Shown here: piece by piece, positions 23,642 through 31,343 of the stretch
How positions within the stretch are numbered: position 1 is the first letter of the stretch
Layout of the letters: each line of letters begins with the position of its first letter
Source: Novosphingobium acidiphilum DSM 19966
GTDB taxonomy: Bacteria > Pseudomonadota > Alphaproteobacteria > Sphingomonadales > Sphingomonadaceae
DNA: 64,000 bases
Direction: 5' to 3'
Assembly (NCBI RefSeq): GCF_000429005.1
Contig: NZ_AUBA01000005.1
Location: 62,001 to 126,000 of the forward strand
Position numbers and translations under genes: made by a program
The notes under the pieces: generated by a model
What the model was told of the DNA's origin: nothing
The model's input: only the letters and a program-made list of their open reading frames with translations
Database searches by the model: none

Positions 23642-24667
23642 TCACGCGGCGATCAGGCGGGCAAACGCCTCGCCAATACGCACAGGGCCCGGGAAATAGG
23701 CCCATTCCAGGCTGTGGGGATACGGTGTGTCAAATCCGGTTACGCGCTCCACCGGGGCTTCGAGCGCGTAGAAACAGCGTTCCTGCACCAGGGCCGCCAG
23801 TTCTGCACCAAATCCGCCGGTGCGCGTCGCCTCGTGCAGCACCATGCACCGACCGGTCTTGCGCACGGACGCCTCGATCGTTTCGATATCGAGCGGCACC
23901 AATGTGCGCAGATCGATCACTTCGGCATCGACGCCCTGGCGTTCGGCCACTTCGCGCGCGACATGGACCATCGTGCCATAGGCCAGCACCGTCACCGCCT
24001 GGCCTTCGCGCACGATGCGCGCCTTGCCCAGCGGGATGCGATAATGACCTTCGGGCACTTCGCTGTCGGGATGGCGCGCCCACGGGATGGCGGGTTCGTC
24101 GTAATGCCCGCTGAACGGGCCGTTATACAGCCGCTTGGGCTCGAAAAAGATCACCGGATCGTTGTCTTCGATCGCCGCGATCAATAGCCCCTTGGCATCG
24201 TGGGGCGTGCTTGGCACCACGGTTTTCAGCCCCGCCACATGGGTAAACAGCGCCTCGGGACTTTGGCTGTGGGTCTGCCCGCCGAAGATGCCGCCACCAA
24301 ACGGCGTGCGCACCGTCATCGGCGCGATGAATTCGCCTGCCGAACGATACCGCAGCCGCGCGGCCTCGGACACCAGCTGGTCAAGACCGGGATAGATATA
24401 GTCGGCAAACAGGATTTCGGGCACCGGGCGCAGGCCATAGGCCCCCATCCCCACCGCCACGCCGATAATGCCGCATTCCGAAATCGGCGTGTCGAACACG
24501 CGGGTCTTGCCGTATTTGGCCTGAAGCCCGGCGGTCGCGCGGAACACGCCGCCGAAATAGCCGACATCTTCGCCCATCACGACCACCGTGTCATCGCGCG
24601 CCATCATCACGTCGAGCGCATCGTTGATCGCCTCGATCATCGACATGCGTTTGCCGGGCGCGGTCAT
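23642..24667 (-). CDS. bkdA2: Branched-chain 2-oxo acid dehydrogenase E1 beta
   Basis: The beta subunit of the TPP-dependent E1, 341 residues. Motifs: MIEAINDALDVMMARDDTVVVMGEDVGYFGGVFRAT in sense but typical in shorter pieces, TPISECGIIGVAVGMG, and GGIFGGQTHSQSPEALF, which carries the active-site histidine. It binds the pyrimidine half of TPP and forms an alpha2beta2 tetramer with the gene upstream. Its ATG overlaps the E1 alpha stop (ATGA), indicating coupled 1:1 synthesis. Confidence 0.94.
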   Translation of the reverse strand: MTAPGKRMSMIEAINDALDVMMARDDTVVVMGEDVGYFGGVFRATAGLQAKYGKTRVFDTPISECGIIGVAVGMGAYGLRPVPEILFADYIYPGLDQLVSEAARLRYRSAGEFIAPMTVRTPFGGGIFGGQTHSQSPEALFTHVAGLKTVVPSTPHDAKGLLIAAIEDNDPVIFFEPKRLYNGPFSGHYDEPAIPWARHPDSEVPEGHYRIPLGKARIVREGQAVTVLAYGTMVHVAREVAERQGVDAEVIDLRTLVPLDIETIEASVRKTGRCMVLHEATRTGGFGAELAALVQERCFYALEAPVERVTGFDTPYPHSLEWAYFPGPVRIGEAFARLIAA

Positions 24668-25977
24668 CGGGCCTCTCCCACATCGGCATCATCGCTCCAT
24701 TCGGGCCATTTCACCTGGCGTTCGTGGATCGCCTGCGCGCTTTGTTCGATCAGATGCCAGGGCAAGGTTTCGAACACGTCTTCGAACATCGTGCGGAACG
24801 GGTGGTGCAACCCGTGGCCCAGCGTGCCGTTGGCCTCGGCCGCGCGCACCGCGGCGCGCACTTCGCCGTCGACTTCGGCATCCATCGCCGCCTGCCGGTC
24901 GGCGTCCCATTCGCCCAGCGCGATCAGATGCCGCATCAGTCGGTCGATCGGATCGCCCAGCGGCCATGCGCTGCTTTCGGCGGCAGACCGATACTGCCCC
25001 GGATCGTCCGAAGTGGAATGCCCTTCGACGCGATAGGTGAAATGTTCGATCAAGGTTGGCCCGGCATTCGACCGCGCGCGATCCGCCGCCCAGCGTACCG
25101 CGGCATAGACCGCCAGCGGATCATTGCCATCGATGCGCAGACCGGCAATGCCATAGCCGATGGCGCGCGCCGCGAACGTGGTGCGTTCGGCGCCGGCAAA
25201 CCCGGAAAAGCTGGATATCGCCCACTGGTTGTTGACCAGGTTGAACACGACCGGCGCGTTGTAGACCGCTGCAAAGGTCATCGCCGAATGGAAATCGCCT
25301 TCGGCACTCGATCCTTCGCCGACGAACGTGCTGGCGATCCGCGTGTCGCCGCGAATGGCGCTGGCCATCGCCCAGCCCACCGCCTGCGGTAGCTGGGTGG
25401 CAAGATTGCCCGAAATCGAAAACATCGACTGGGCGCGCGCCGAATACATGATCGGCAATTGGCGCCCTTTCAGCTTGTCGGCGCGGTTGGAAAAGATCTG
25501 GTTGACCATGTCTTCCAACGGATAGCCGCGCGCGATGAACATGCCCTGCTGGCGATAGCTCGGGAACACCATGTCATCGTCGGCCAGCGCCAGCGCGGTG
25601 CCGATCGAGGTGGCTTCTTCGCCGGTCGACTTCATATAGAAGCTGGTCTTGCCCTGGCGCTGCACGCGCACCATCCGCGCATCGAACGCCCGGGTCAGCG
25701 CCATCAGGCGCAGCATGCGGACAAGCGTGGCGGGATCAAGCTTGGGATCCCACGGCCCGTGGGCGCGGTCATCATCCCCCAGCACGCGAATCAGATCCAG
25801 GCACAACGGATGCGTAACCGATGCAGCACAGGCCTCGTCGGGTCGGGGTTGGGCACCTGCTTGCGACACTGCGACGGCGGCAAAATCGACCGGGTCACCG
25901 GGCCGATGGCGCGGCTCGGGTACGTGCAGGGACAATTTTGGCAGATTGTCCCCGGTCATCGACTTGCCCATACTCAT
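24664..25977 (-). CDS. bkdA1: Branched-chain 2-oxo acid dehydrogenase E1 alpha
   Basis: The alpha subunit of E1, 437 residues. It has the N-terminal extension seen in bacterial BkdA1, then TRAFDARMVRVQRQGK, the FPSYRQQGMFIARGY pocket, the TPP/Mg motif GEGSSAEGDFHSAM...NNQWAIS, and the phosphorylation-loop equivalent YRVEGHSTSDDPGQYR. It decarboxylates the oxo acids of Val, Leu and Ile. ATG 25977 has AGGA about 8 bp upstream. A near-consensus promoter lies about 70-100 bp upstream, just inside the end of thyA's intergenic space. The operon feeds branched-chain acyl-CoA to catabolism and to branched fatty acids. Confidence 0.94.
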   Translation of the reverse strand: MSMGKSMTGDNLPKLSLHVPEPRHRPGDPVDFAAVAVSQAGAQPRPDEACAASVTHPLCLDLIRVLGDDDRAHGPWDPKLDPATLVRMLRLMALTRAFDARMVRVQRQGKTSFYMKSTGEEATSIGTALALADDDMVFPSYRQQGMFIARGYPLEDMVNQIFSNRADKLKGRQLPIMYSARAQSMFSISGNLATQLPQAVGWAMASAIRGDTRIASTFVGEGSSAEGDFHSAMTFAAVYNAPVVFNLVNNQWAISSFSGFAGAERTTFAARAIGYGIAGLRIDGNDPLAVYAAVRWAADRARSNAGPTLIEHFTYRVEGHSTSDDPGQYRSAAESSAWPLGDPIDRLMRHLIALGEWDADRQAAMDAEVDGEVRAAVRAAEANGTLGHGLHHPFRTMFEDVFETLPWHLIEQSAQAIHERQVKWPEWSDDADVGEAR

Positions 25978-26046
25978 CGACGGTTCCTGCTCCAGACCGG
26001 TCCTCGCCGAGACTCGGCAAGCGACGGAATATTTTATGCAGGCGTA

Positions 26047-26075
26047 ATTATATTATAACGTCACGCAAGGGTCAA
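26047..26075 (-). promoter_or_regulatory. Near-consensus sigma-70 promoter for the bkd operon
   Basis: On the minus strand TTGACC (26075-26070) and TATAAT (26052-26047) are separated by exactly 17 bp. The expected start of transcription, near 26040, gives a leader of about 60 nt before bkdA1. The block is strikingly AT-rich for this chromosome. A second overlapping TATAAT (26057-26052) has poor spacing. Confidence 0.75.
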
Positions 26076-26084
26076 TCTGGCGCC

Positions 26085-27014
26085 TTACACCGCGACCGGT
26101 GCCGACAGATGCCCTTGCGGGTGGTAATCCTGCACGTTGAAATCATCGATGGCATAGCCGAAAATGCTGTCGGGGCGGCGCGTTATCGCCAGCGTTGGCG
26201 CGCCCTGCGGCGTTCGCGCCAGCTGCGCCTCGACCAGTTCGGCATGATTGAGATACAGGTGGGTATCCCCACCCATCCACACCAGTTCACCCGGCACCAG
26301 ATCGCATTGCTGCGCCAGCATGTGGATGAACAACGCAGCACCCCACAGATTGAACGGCAGGCCCAGCGCCACGTCGCAGCTGCGCTGGTACAGCACGCCC
26401 GACAACCGCCCACCGGCCACATGAAACTGATAGGTCTTGTGGCACGGCGGCAACGCCATCGCGTCAAGCTGCGCCACGTTCCATCCTTCGACGATATGCC
26501 GGCGGCTGCCCGGGTTGGTCCGCAACGACTGCACCAGATCGGCCACCTGGTTCACCCCGCGGTCGCGCTGGCGGAACAGCCCCTCGCCCACCGGATCAAA
26601 CACCGGCCAGTCCACCCATTGCTTGCCATAGACCGGCCCCAGATCGCCCCAGCGCGCGGCAAACGCCCCGTCCTCGACAATCCGCCGCGAAAACGCCGCA
26701 CGATCGATGGCATCGCCGGTTTCACGCACATAACGCGCGTGCGGCCAGTCGGTCCAGATTTCCACGCCTTGCGCGCACAGCGTCCGGATATTGGTGTCGC
26801 CGGTCAGGAACCACAGGAATTCCCGCGTCGCCGTCTTCCAGAACACGCGTTTGGTGGTCAGCAGCGGCACCTGCCCGTCCGACAGATCGAACCGCAAGCT
26901 GGTGCCAAACACCGACCGCGTCCCCACCCCGGTGCGATCGACACGTTCGTCCCCCATCGTCCAGATGCGTTCCATCAGGTCAAGGTATTGCTGTTCGTAA
27001 TGCGGTCCGGCCAT
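26085..27014 (-). CDS. thyA: Thymidylate synthase (ThyA type)
   Basis: Methylates dUMP to dTMP using 5,10-methylene-THF. The 309-residue protein has DRTGVGTRSVFG, the catalytic cysteine in LPPCHKTYQF (Cys191), RSCDVALGLPFN and GDTHLYLNH. It is about 45 residues longer than the E. coli enzyme, with the extra sequence between about residues 85 and 165 (around WTDWPHARYVRETGDAIDRA), a length seen in other ThyA branches. The start is ATG 27014 (MAGPHYEQQYLDLM); the frame continues open upstream but with non-family sequence. It stands alone upstream of the bkd promoter. No dfrA is adjacent. Confidence 0.95.
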   Translation of the reverse strand: MAGPHYEQQYLDLMERIWTMGDERVDRTGVGTRSVFGTSLRFDLSDGQVPLLTTKRVFWKTATREFLWFLTGDTNIRTLCAQGVEIWTDWPHARYVRETGDAIDRAAFSRRIVEDGAFAARWGDLGPVYGKQWVDWPVFDPVGEGLFRQRDRGVNQVADLVQSLRTNPGSRRHIVEGWNVAQLDAMALPPCHKTYQFHVAGGRLSGVLYQRSCDVALGLPFNLWGAALFIHMLAQQCDLVPGELVWMGGDTHLYLNHAELVEAQLARTPQGAPTLAITRRPDSIFGYAIDDFNVQDYHPQGHLSAPVAV

Positions 27015-27205
27015 AAGCCCCATCCTAGCCCGCTCGCCCGCACGACCCCAAGCGCAAGCGCGCGCTTTTCTGTGGAACCGCGTAGGTCGCGGCCACTTTT
27101 TCCCCGAAAGCCGCATTCCCGGCTTGCCACGCCGAAAACCGCTGCCTATAGGGCGCGCCTGCCTCACAGCCGGGTGGCCCCAAGCCACACGGTTCGTCGA
27201 TCGGT

Positions 27206-27282
27206 CGGGGAGTAGCTCAGCCTGGTAGAGCACTGTCTTCGGGAGGCAGGGGCCGGAGGTTCGAATCCTCTCTCCCCGACCA
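27206..27282 (+). tRNA. tRNA-Pro (CGG)
   Basis: Acceptor CGGGGAG / CTCCCCG, D arm AGCTCAGCCTGGTAGAGC, anticodon stem CTGTC / GGCAG with loop TTCGGGA (CGG), T arm GGTTCGAATCC and encoded CCA; 77 nt. Confidence 0.97.
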
Positions 27283-27413
27283 ATACATTTTCGAAAAGAT
27301 CTAGGGGTATGCGACGGCGTCCGACAGGGCGCTTTTCGTGTTTCCCGCGTGACTGGCGGCTTTGGAGAGCCGACGATCGCCGCGATAGCGGCCGGAGCGC
27401 ACGCGTGCGCCGC

Positions 27414-27439
27414 AACAGGGGAGCCGTGCCCCTGTTTTT
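27414..27439 (+). terminator. Rho-independent terminator downstream of tRNA-Pro
   Basis: An 8-bp stem (AACAGGGG with CCCCTGTT, loop AGCCGTG) runs straight into TTTTT. It lies about 130 bp past tRNA-Pro on the same strand and just before the end of the convergent Rieske gene. Confidence 0.75.
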
Positions 27440-27465
27440 CCCGATGACCCCGCTGGTCGGCGCAA

Positions 27466-28047
27466 TCAGGTCTTTTTGCCGACCAGCACCGATGTCGGCG
27501 ACGTGAAGACATACGGAGGAACGACAAGGTTTTTGGGCGCCGGACCTTTGCGGATGCGCGCCGCCGTGTCGTAGACCGACCCGTGGCAGGGACAGAAATA
27601 GCCACCGAATTCACCCCGGTTTTCACCGGGCCGCGCGCCCAGCGGCACGCACCCCAGATGGGTACAGACCCCCATCGTGATCAGCCATTCCGACATGCCG
27701 GGCAACGTGCGCTGGGCCAGTGTCTGCGGATCGCGCAAGATCGACAGCGGCACGGCGTTTGCCTCGGCAATTTCGGCAGCGGTCAGACGCCGTACAAACA
27801 GCGGCTGGTTCTGATACATTGCCACGATCGCCTGGCCCGCCGCGATTGCGGAAATGTCGACCTCGGTCTGCGATACGGCAAGCACATCGGCCGACGGGTT
27901 CATCGTATCGATCAGCGGCAACGCCACCGCCGCTGCCCCCACTCCGGCCATACTGACCGCTGCGACATTGATGAAATCGCGACGCCTGACCGGCGCAGGG
28001 TCGATCATCGCAGCACCATCATTCGCACGATCATCGGCCATCGGCAT
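27466..28047 (-). CDS. petA: Ubiquinol-cytochrome c reductase iron-sulfur (Rieske) subunit
   Basis: The 2Fe-2S subunit of the bc1 complex, 193 residues. The N-terminus has a twin-arginine motif RRRDFINVA (residues 21-29) followed by the single transmembrane helix VSMAGVGAAAVALPLI, which stays as the anchor. The cluster boxes are CTHLGC (Cys128, His130, Cys133) and CPCHGS (Cys152, Cys154, His155). It oxidises quinol in the periplasmic Qo site and passes electrons to cytochrome c1. The cytochrome b and c1 genes (petB, petC), often in the same operon, are not next to it; it is flanked by tRNA-Pro and a DUF3429 gene. Confidence 0.95.
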   Translation of the reverse strand: MPMADDRANDGAAMIDPAPVRRRDFINVAAVSMAGVGAAAVALPLIDTMNPSADVLAVSQTEVDISAIAAGQAIVAMYQNQPLFVRRLTAAEIAEANAVPLSILRDPQTLAQRTLPGMSEWLITMGVCTHLGCVPLGARPGENRGEFGGYFCPCHGSVYDTAARIRKGPAPKNLVVPPYVFTSPTSVLVGKKT

Positions 28048-28316
28048 GTCCTGTCAGCGCACCTGCGACCTGGCCAACCCATAAGACGGGCCGCCATCGC
28101 GATGGGCGTTAGACGATGGCGAATGACGATTGCAGCATCGGAAAGTACCCGCCACCCGCTGTCGAGCGCTGCGATAGGGGCATATTAGCAAGGTTGCCGC
28201 CAGGGCTTTGCCACGGGCGTGACCTCGTCGAACAAGACCGGGTGGCAGCATTTTTCAGACGCAGCACTGGTCTGCGCCATGCCGACATCGAGGGGGTGAT
28301 CCTGAAAGCCGCTGCC

Positions 28317-28754
28317 CTAGTGCGCCATCAATCCGATCGCGAGCGACAGCCCGCCCAGCCCCAGGGACAACCGCCAGCGCAGCGCCATCCATCCGGCCGG
28401 CGCAAATCCGGTTGCGCGGTCGATCAGCGGAGATGCCGCGATCAATGCGCCCAGCATGATCAGTTCGGGCCCCGGCCAGGTGTCGCCGACCATCCACGGA
28501 AACCACAGCGCCAGCGCGATCAGGCTGGGCAATACGGCCACGGCAAAGACCCAGCGCGGCGCGCGCGGCATCGCCATTGCCCGCCCCCACCATACCCCGC
28601 CCAGAAAGCTGAAGATCAACGCAGCATAGCCGAACGCCATCGCCAGTGCGGTCCATTTTTCGGGCCCATCCTTGAGCACGGCCACAAACGCGGCGGCCTG
28701 GGGCAGCAACCCTGCATAGCCAAGCAGGCGGGCGTTGTCGGATACGGGTTCCAT
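28317..28754 (-). CDS. DUF3429 membrane protein
   Basis: A 145-residue integral membrane protein with about five short transmembrane helices. The DUF3429 features are LLGYAGLLPQAAAFVAV at the start, YAALIFSFLGGVWWGRAM in the first third and PSLIALALWFP. Function is unknown; no catalytic residues stand out. It lies downstream of recG on the same strand, with a 114-bp gap, and upstream of petA with a gap of about 270 bp. Confidence 0.85.
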   Translation of the reverse strand: MEPVSDNARLLGYAGLLPQAAAFVAVLKDGPEKWTALAMAFGYAALIFSFLGGVWWGRAMAMPRAPRWVFAVAVLPSLIALALWFPWMVGDTWPGPELIMLGALIAASPLIDRATGFAPAGWMALRWRLSLGLGGLSLAIGLMAH

Positions 28755-28868
28755 GCGGCCCGATAGCCTGCCCGGGTTGTTTTTGCCCCTGCCCGCACGG
28801 GCAATCGCGCAGATCAGGCAATCAGGCCGAATCGGCCGTTGGGCCGCAATGCCACCGACATGTCGATG

Positions 28869-30926
28869 TCAGCCACCGCGCAACAATTGCACACCCCAGT
28901 CGCGCTCGAACAGATAGAGCAGTGTCCGCGCCGCCTGGCCACGCGGACTGTCGAGCCCGCCGTCGCGTTCCATCAACAGCCGGGCATCGTCGTGGGCAAC
29001 CGGCAACAGCCGCGCGATCTGTTCAAAATCGGCCACGCGAAACGGCGTATCACCCGATTGCCGCGTGCCGAGCAGCTCGCCCCCGCCGCGCAGGCGCAGA
29101 TCCTCTTCCGCCAGGCGGAAGCCGTCCTGCGTTTCGCGCATCAGCGCCAGCCGTTCGCGGCCGACCTCGGACAAGGCTTCGCCACGCAACAGCAGACAGG
29201 TCGATTTGCCGCTGCCGCGCCCGACCCGGCCGCGCAACTGGTGCAATTGCGCCAGGCCAAAGCGTTCGGCCTGTTCGATCACCATCAGCGTGGCATTGGG
29301 CACATCGACGCCCACCTCGATCACCGTGGTCGCCACCAGCAGGCCCGCCTGGCCACAGGCAAAGCGTTCCATCGCCGCATCCTTGGCCTCGGGCCGCAAT
29401 TGTCCGTGGACCAGTTCGACGCCGTCGCCAAAGCGCAGCTTCAGCGCGGCATGGCGTGCCTCGGCTGCGGCCAGATCCTCGGTTTCCTGTTCGCGCACCA
29501 TCGGGCACACCCAATAGGCCTGACCGCCCGCAGCCAGATGGCGCCCGACACCCGCGATCACTTCGTCCATTCGCTCGGTCGATACCACGCGCGTGTCGAT
29601 CGGCTGTCGCCCGGGCGGCATCTCGTCCAGCCGCGACACGTCCATTTCGCCATATTGCGCCAGGGTCAGCGTGCGCGGGATCGGCGTTGCGGTCATGGCC
29701 AGGCAATGCGCGGTGGTCCTGGCCTTCTGCGTCAGCAACAGGCGTTGCCCCACGCCAAACCGGTGCTGTTCGTCGATCACCACCAACGCCAGGTTGCGAT
29801 AGGCCACCGCATCCTGAAAAATGGCGTGGGTGCCGATCAGGATCTGGATCGACCCATCGAGCAGGCCCATCAGCGTGGCTTCGCGCGCCTTGCCCTTGTC
29901 ACGCCCGGTCAGGATCGCGATCGACACGCCGGTGCCCGCCAGCATCCGGGTCAGCGTTTCGGCATGCTGACGCGCCAGAATTTCGGTCGGAGCCAGCAGC
30001 GCCGCCTGCGTTCCGGATTCGACCGCGATCAGCATCGCGTGCAGCGCCACGGCCGTCTTGCCCGATCCGACATCGCCCTGCAGCAGGCGCAGCATCGGCG
30101 CGCCCTGCACCATGTCGGCCTCGATCTCGGCAATCGCGCGGGTCTGCGCGCCAGTCAGCGAAAACGGCAGGTTCAACCGCGCGCGCAGATGCCCGTCACC
30201 ATGCAGCGGCACGCCGCGCCGGGTGCGATTGGCCGCGCGCACCAGCATCAGCGCCAGGCTGTTGGCCAGCAATTCGTCATAGGCCAGCCGATCGCGCGCA
30301 TCGGCATCCGCCGCCTTGTGCACGCGGATCACCGCCTCGCGCCAGCCAGGCCAGCCTTCGCGCGCGATCAGGCCAGGCTCGATCCATTCGGGCAGATCGG
30401 GCAGATGGTCCAGCGCCTGCGCCGCCAGCGCGGCGATCCGCCCCTGGGTCAGGCCATCGGACAGCGCATAGACCGGTTCGGTCAGATGCCCCGCCAGCGC
30501 GCCGCTGTCTTGCGCCACATGATCGGGATGGACGATCTGCCGTGTCTGGCCAAACTGGTCGAGGCGGCCGGCGATCCATAGCCGCTCGCCCGGGGGCAGC
30601 AGCTTGCGCGCGGTATACGAAGCGCGGCCGAAATAGGTCAGCGCGATCACATCGCCCGCATCATCTTCGGCCAGCACGCGATACGGCCCACGTCCCGCGC
30701 TGGCGCGATGTTCGCGCACGGTCAGCGCGATCACGATGTTTTCACCCACCGCCGCTTCGTCCAGCCGCGTCACCACGCGCCGCGACACAAACCGTTCGGG
30801 CAGATGATAGGCCAGATCGCGAATGCGGGTCAGGCCCAGCCGTTCGAGCGGACGCGCCAGGCCTGCGCCCACGCCTTTGAGGCTGCCGGTTTCGGCAAAC
30901 AGGGGATTGAGCAGTTCGGGCCGCAT
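28869..30926 (-). CDS. recG: ATP-dependent DNA helicase RecG
   Basis: Remodels stalled replication forks and branched DNA. The 685-residue protein has the N-terminal wedge/OB domain (LKGVGAGLARPLERLGL..DLAYHLPERFV), helicase motif I LLQGDVGSGKTAVAL, motif II VVIDEQHRFGV, motif III TATPIPRTL, motif V TTVIEVGVDVPNA and motif VI QLRGRVGRG. I place the start at ATG 30926 (MRPELLNPLFA), the conserved beginning; 27 extra upstream codons are not family sequence. It is divergent from sdhE-mfd, an arrangement seen in many Alphaproteobacteria, with a shared 128-bp promoter region. Confidence 0.96.
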   Translation of the reverse strand: MRPELLNPLFAETGSLKGVGAGLARPLERLGLTRIRDLAYHLPERFVSRRVVTRLDEAAVGENIVIALTVREHRASAGRGPYRVLAEDDAGDVIALTYFGRASYTARKLLPPGERLWIAGRLDQFGQTRQIVHPDHVAQDSGALAGHLTEPVYALSDGLTQGRIAALAAQALDHLPDLPEWIEPGLIAREGWPGWREAVIRVHKAADADARDRLAYDELLANSLALMLVRAANRTRRGVPLHGDGHLRARLNLPFSLTGAQTRAIAEIEADMVQGAPMLRLLQGDVGSGKTAVALHAMLIAVESGTQAALLAPTEILARQHAETLTRMLAGTGVSIAILTGRDKGKAREATLMGLLDGSIQILIGTHAIFQDAVAYRNLALVVIDEQHRFGVGQRLLLTQKARTTAHCLAMTATPIPRTLTLAQYGEMDVSRLDEMPPGRQPIDTRVVSTERMDEVIAGVGRHLAAGGQAYWVCPMVREQETEDLAAAEARHAALKLRFGDGVELVHGQLRPEAKDAAMERFACGQAGLLVATTVIEVGVDVPNATLMVIEQAERFGLAQLHQLRGRVGRGSGKSTCLLLRGEALSEVGRERLALMRETQDGFRLAEEDLRLRGGGELLGTRQSGDTPFRVADFEQIARLLPVAHDDARLLMERDGGLDSPRGQAARTLLYLFERDWGVQLLRGG

Positions 30927-31054
30927 TGCCCAATGGCTGTAACCGGGCCGCCGCGCCAGCGCCACCATCGCTGTGCAATGCCCCACAGGTTCTTGGGCGG
31001 CTTGCACCTTGCGTCCATATTGCGACCGCGGATGGATTGGCCTAGGGGCACCGC

Positions 31055-31321
31055 ATGGATGTTACCGACCGCCTTCGCCGTCTGAAATTCCGCGCGTGGC
31101 ATCGCGGCACGCGTGAGGCGGATTACATGATCGGCTGTTTCTTCGATCGCCACCACGCCACCTGGTCCGAGGCCGAGGTCGCGCTGTTCGAACGGCTGGT
31201 CGAAGAAGAAGACGTCGATATCATGGCCTGGGCGCTGGGCACGCAGGCCGTGCCCGACGGGTATGCCGGCCCGATGCTCGACGCGATGCTCCGTCTCGAT
31301 TACGTGGACATTCCGCGCTAG
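31055..31321 (+). CDS. sdhE: FAD assembly factor SdhE
   Basis: A small helical factor of 88 residues that promotes covalent flavinylation of the succinate dehydrogenase flavoprotein. The diagnostic RGxxE motif is RGTRE (residues 17-21), followed by AD and the conserved LLxxxD-equivalent FERLVEEEDVDIMAWALG. Length matches the family. The gene is 22 bp upstream of mfd and divergent from recG; the pairing with mfd is conserved in the class and does not imply a shared function. Succinate dehydrogenase itself is outside the window. Confidence 0.93.
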   Translation: MDVTDRLRRLKFRAWHRGTREADYMIGCFFDRHHATWSEAEVALFERLVEEEDVDIMAWALGTQAVPDGYAGPMLDAMLRLDYVDIPR

Positions 31322-31343
31322 GCCAAGGCGCGGATCCCCTGTC

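Noticed and set aside
27283..27465. Possible integration site next to tRNA-Pro
   Set aside because: There is no integrase, no partial repeat of the tRNA 3' end and no foreign gene downstream; a terminator and petA follow.
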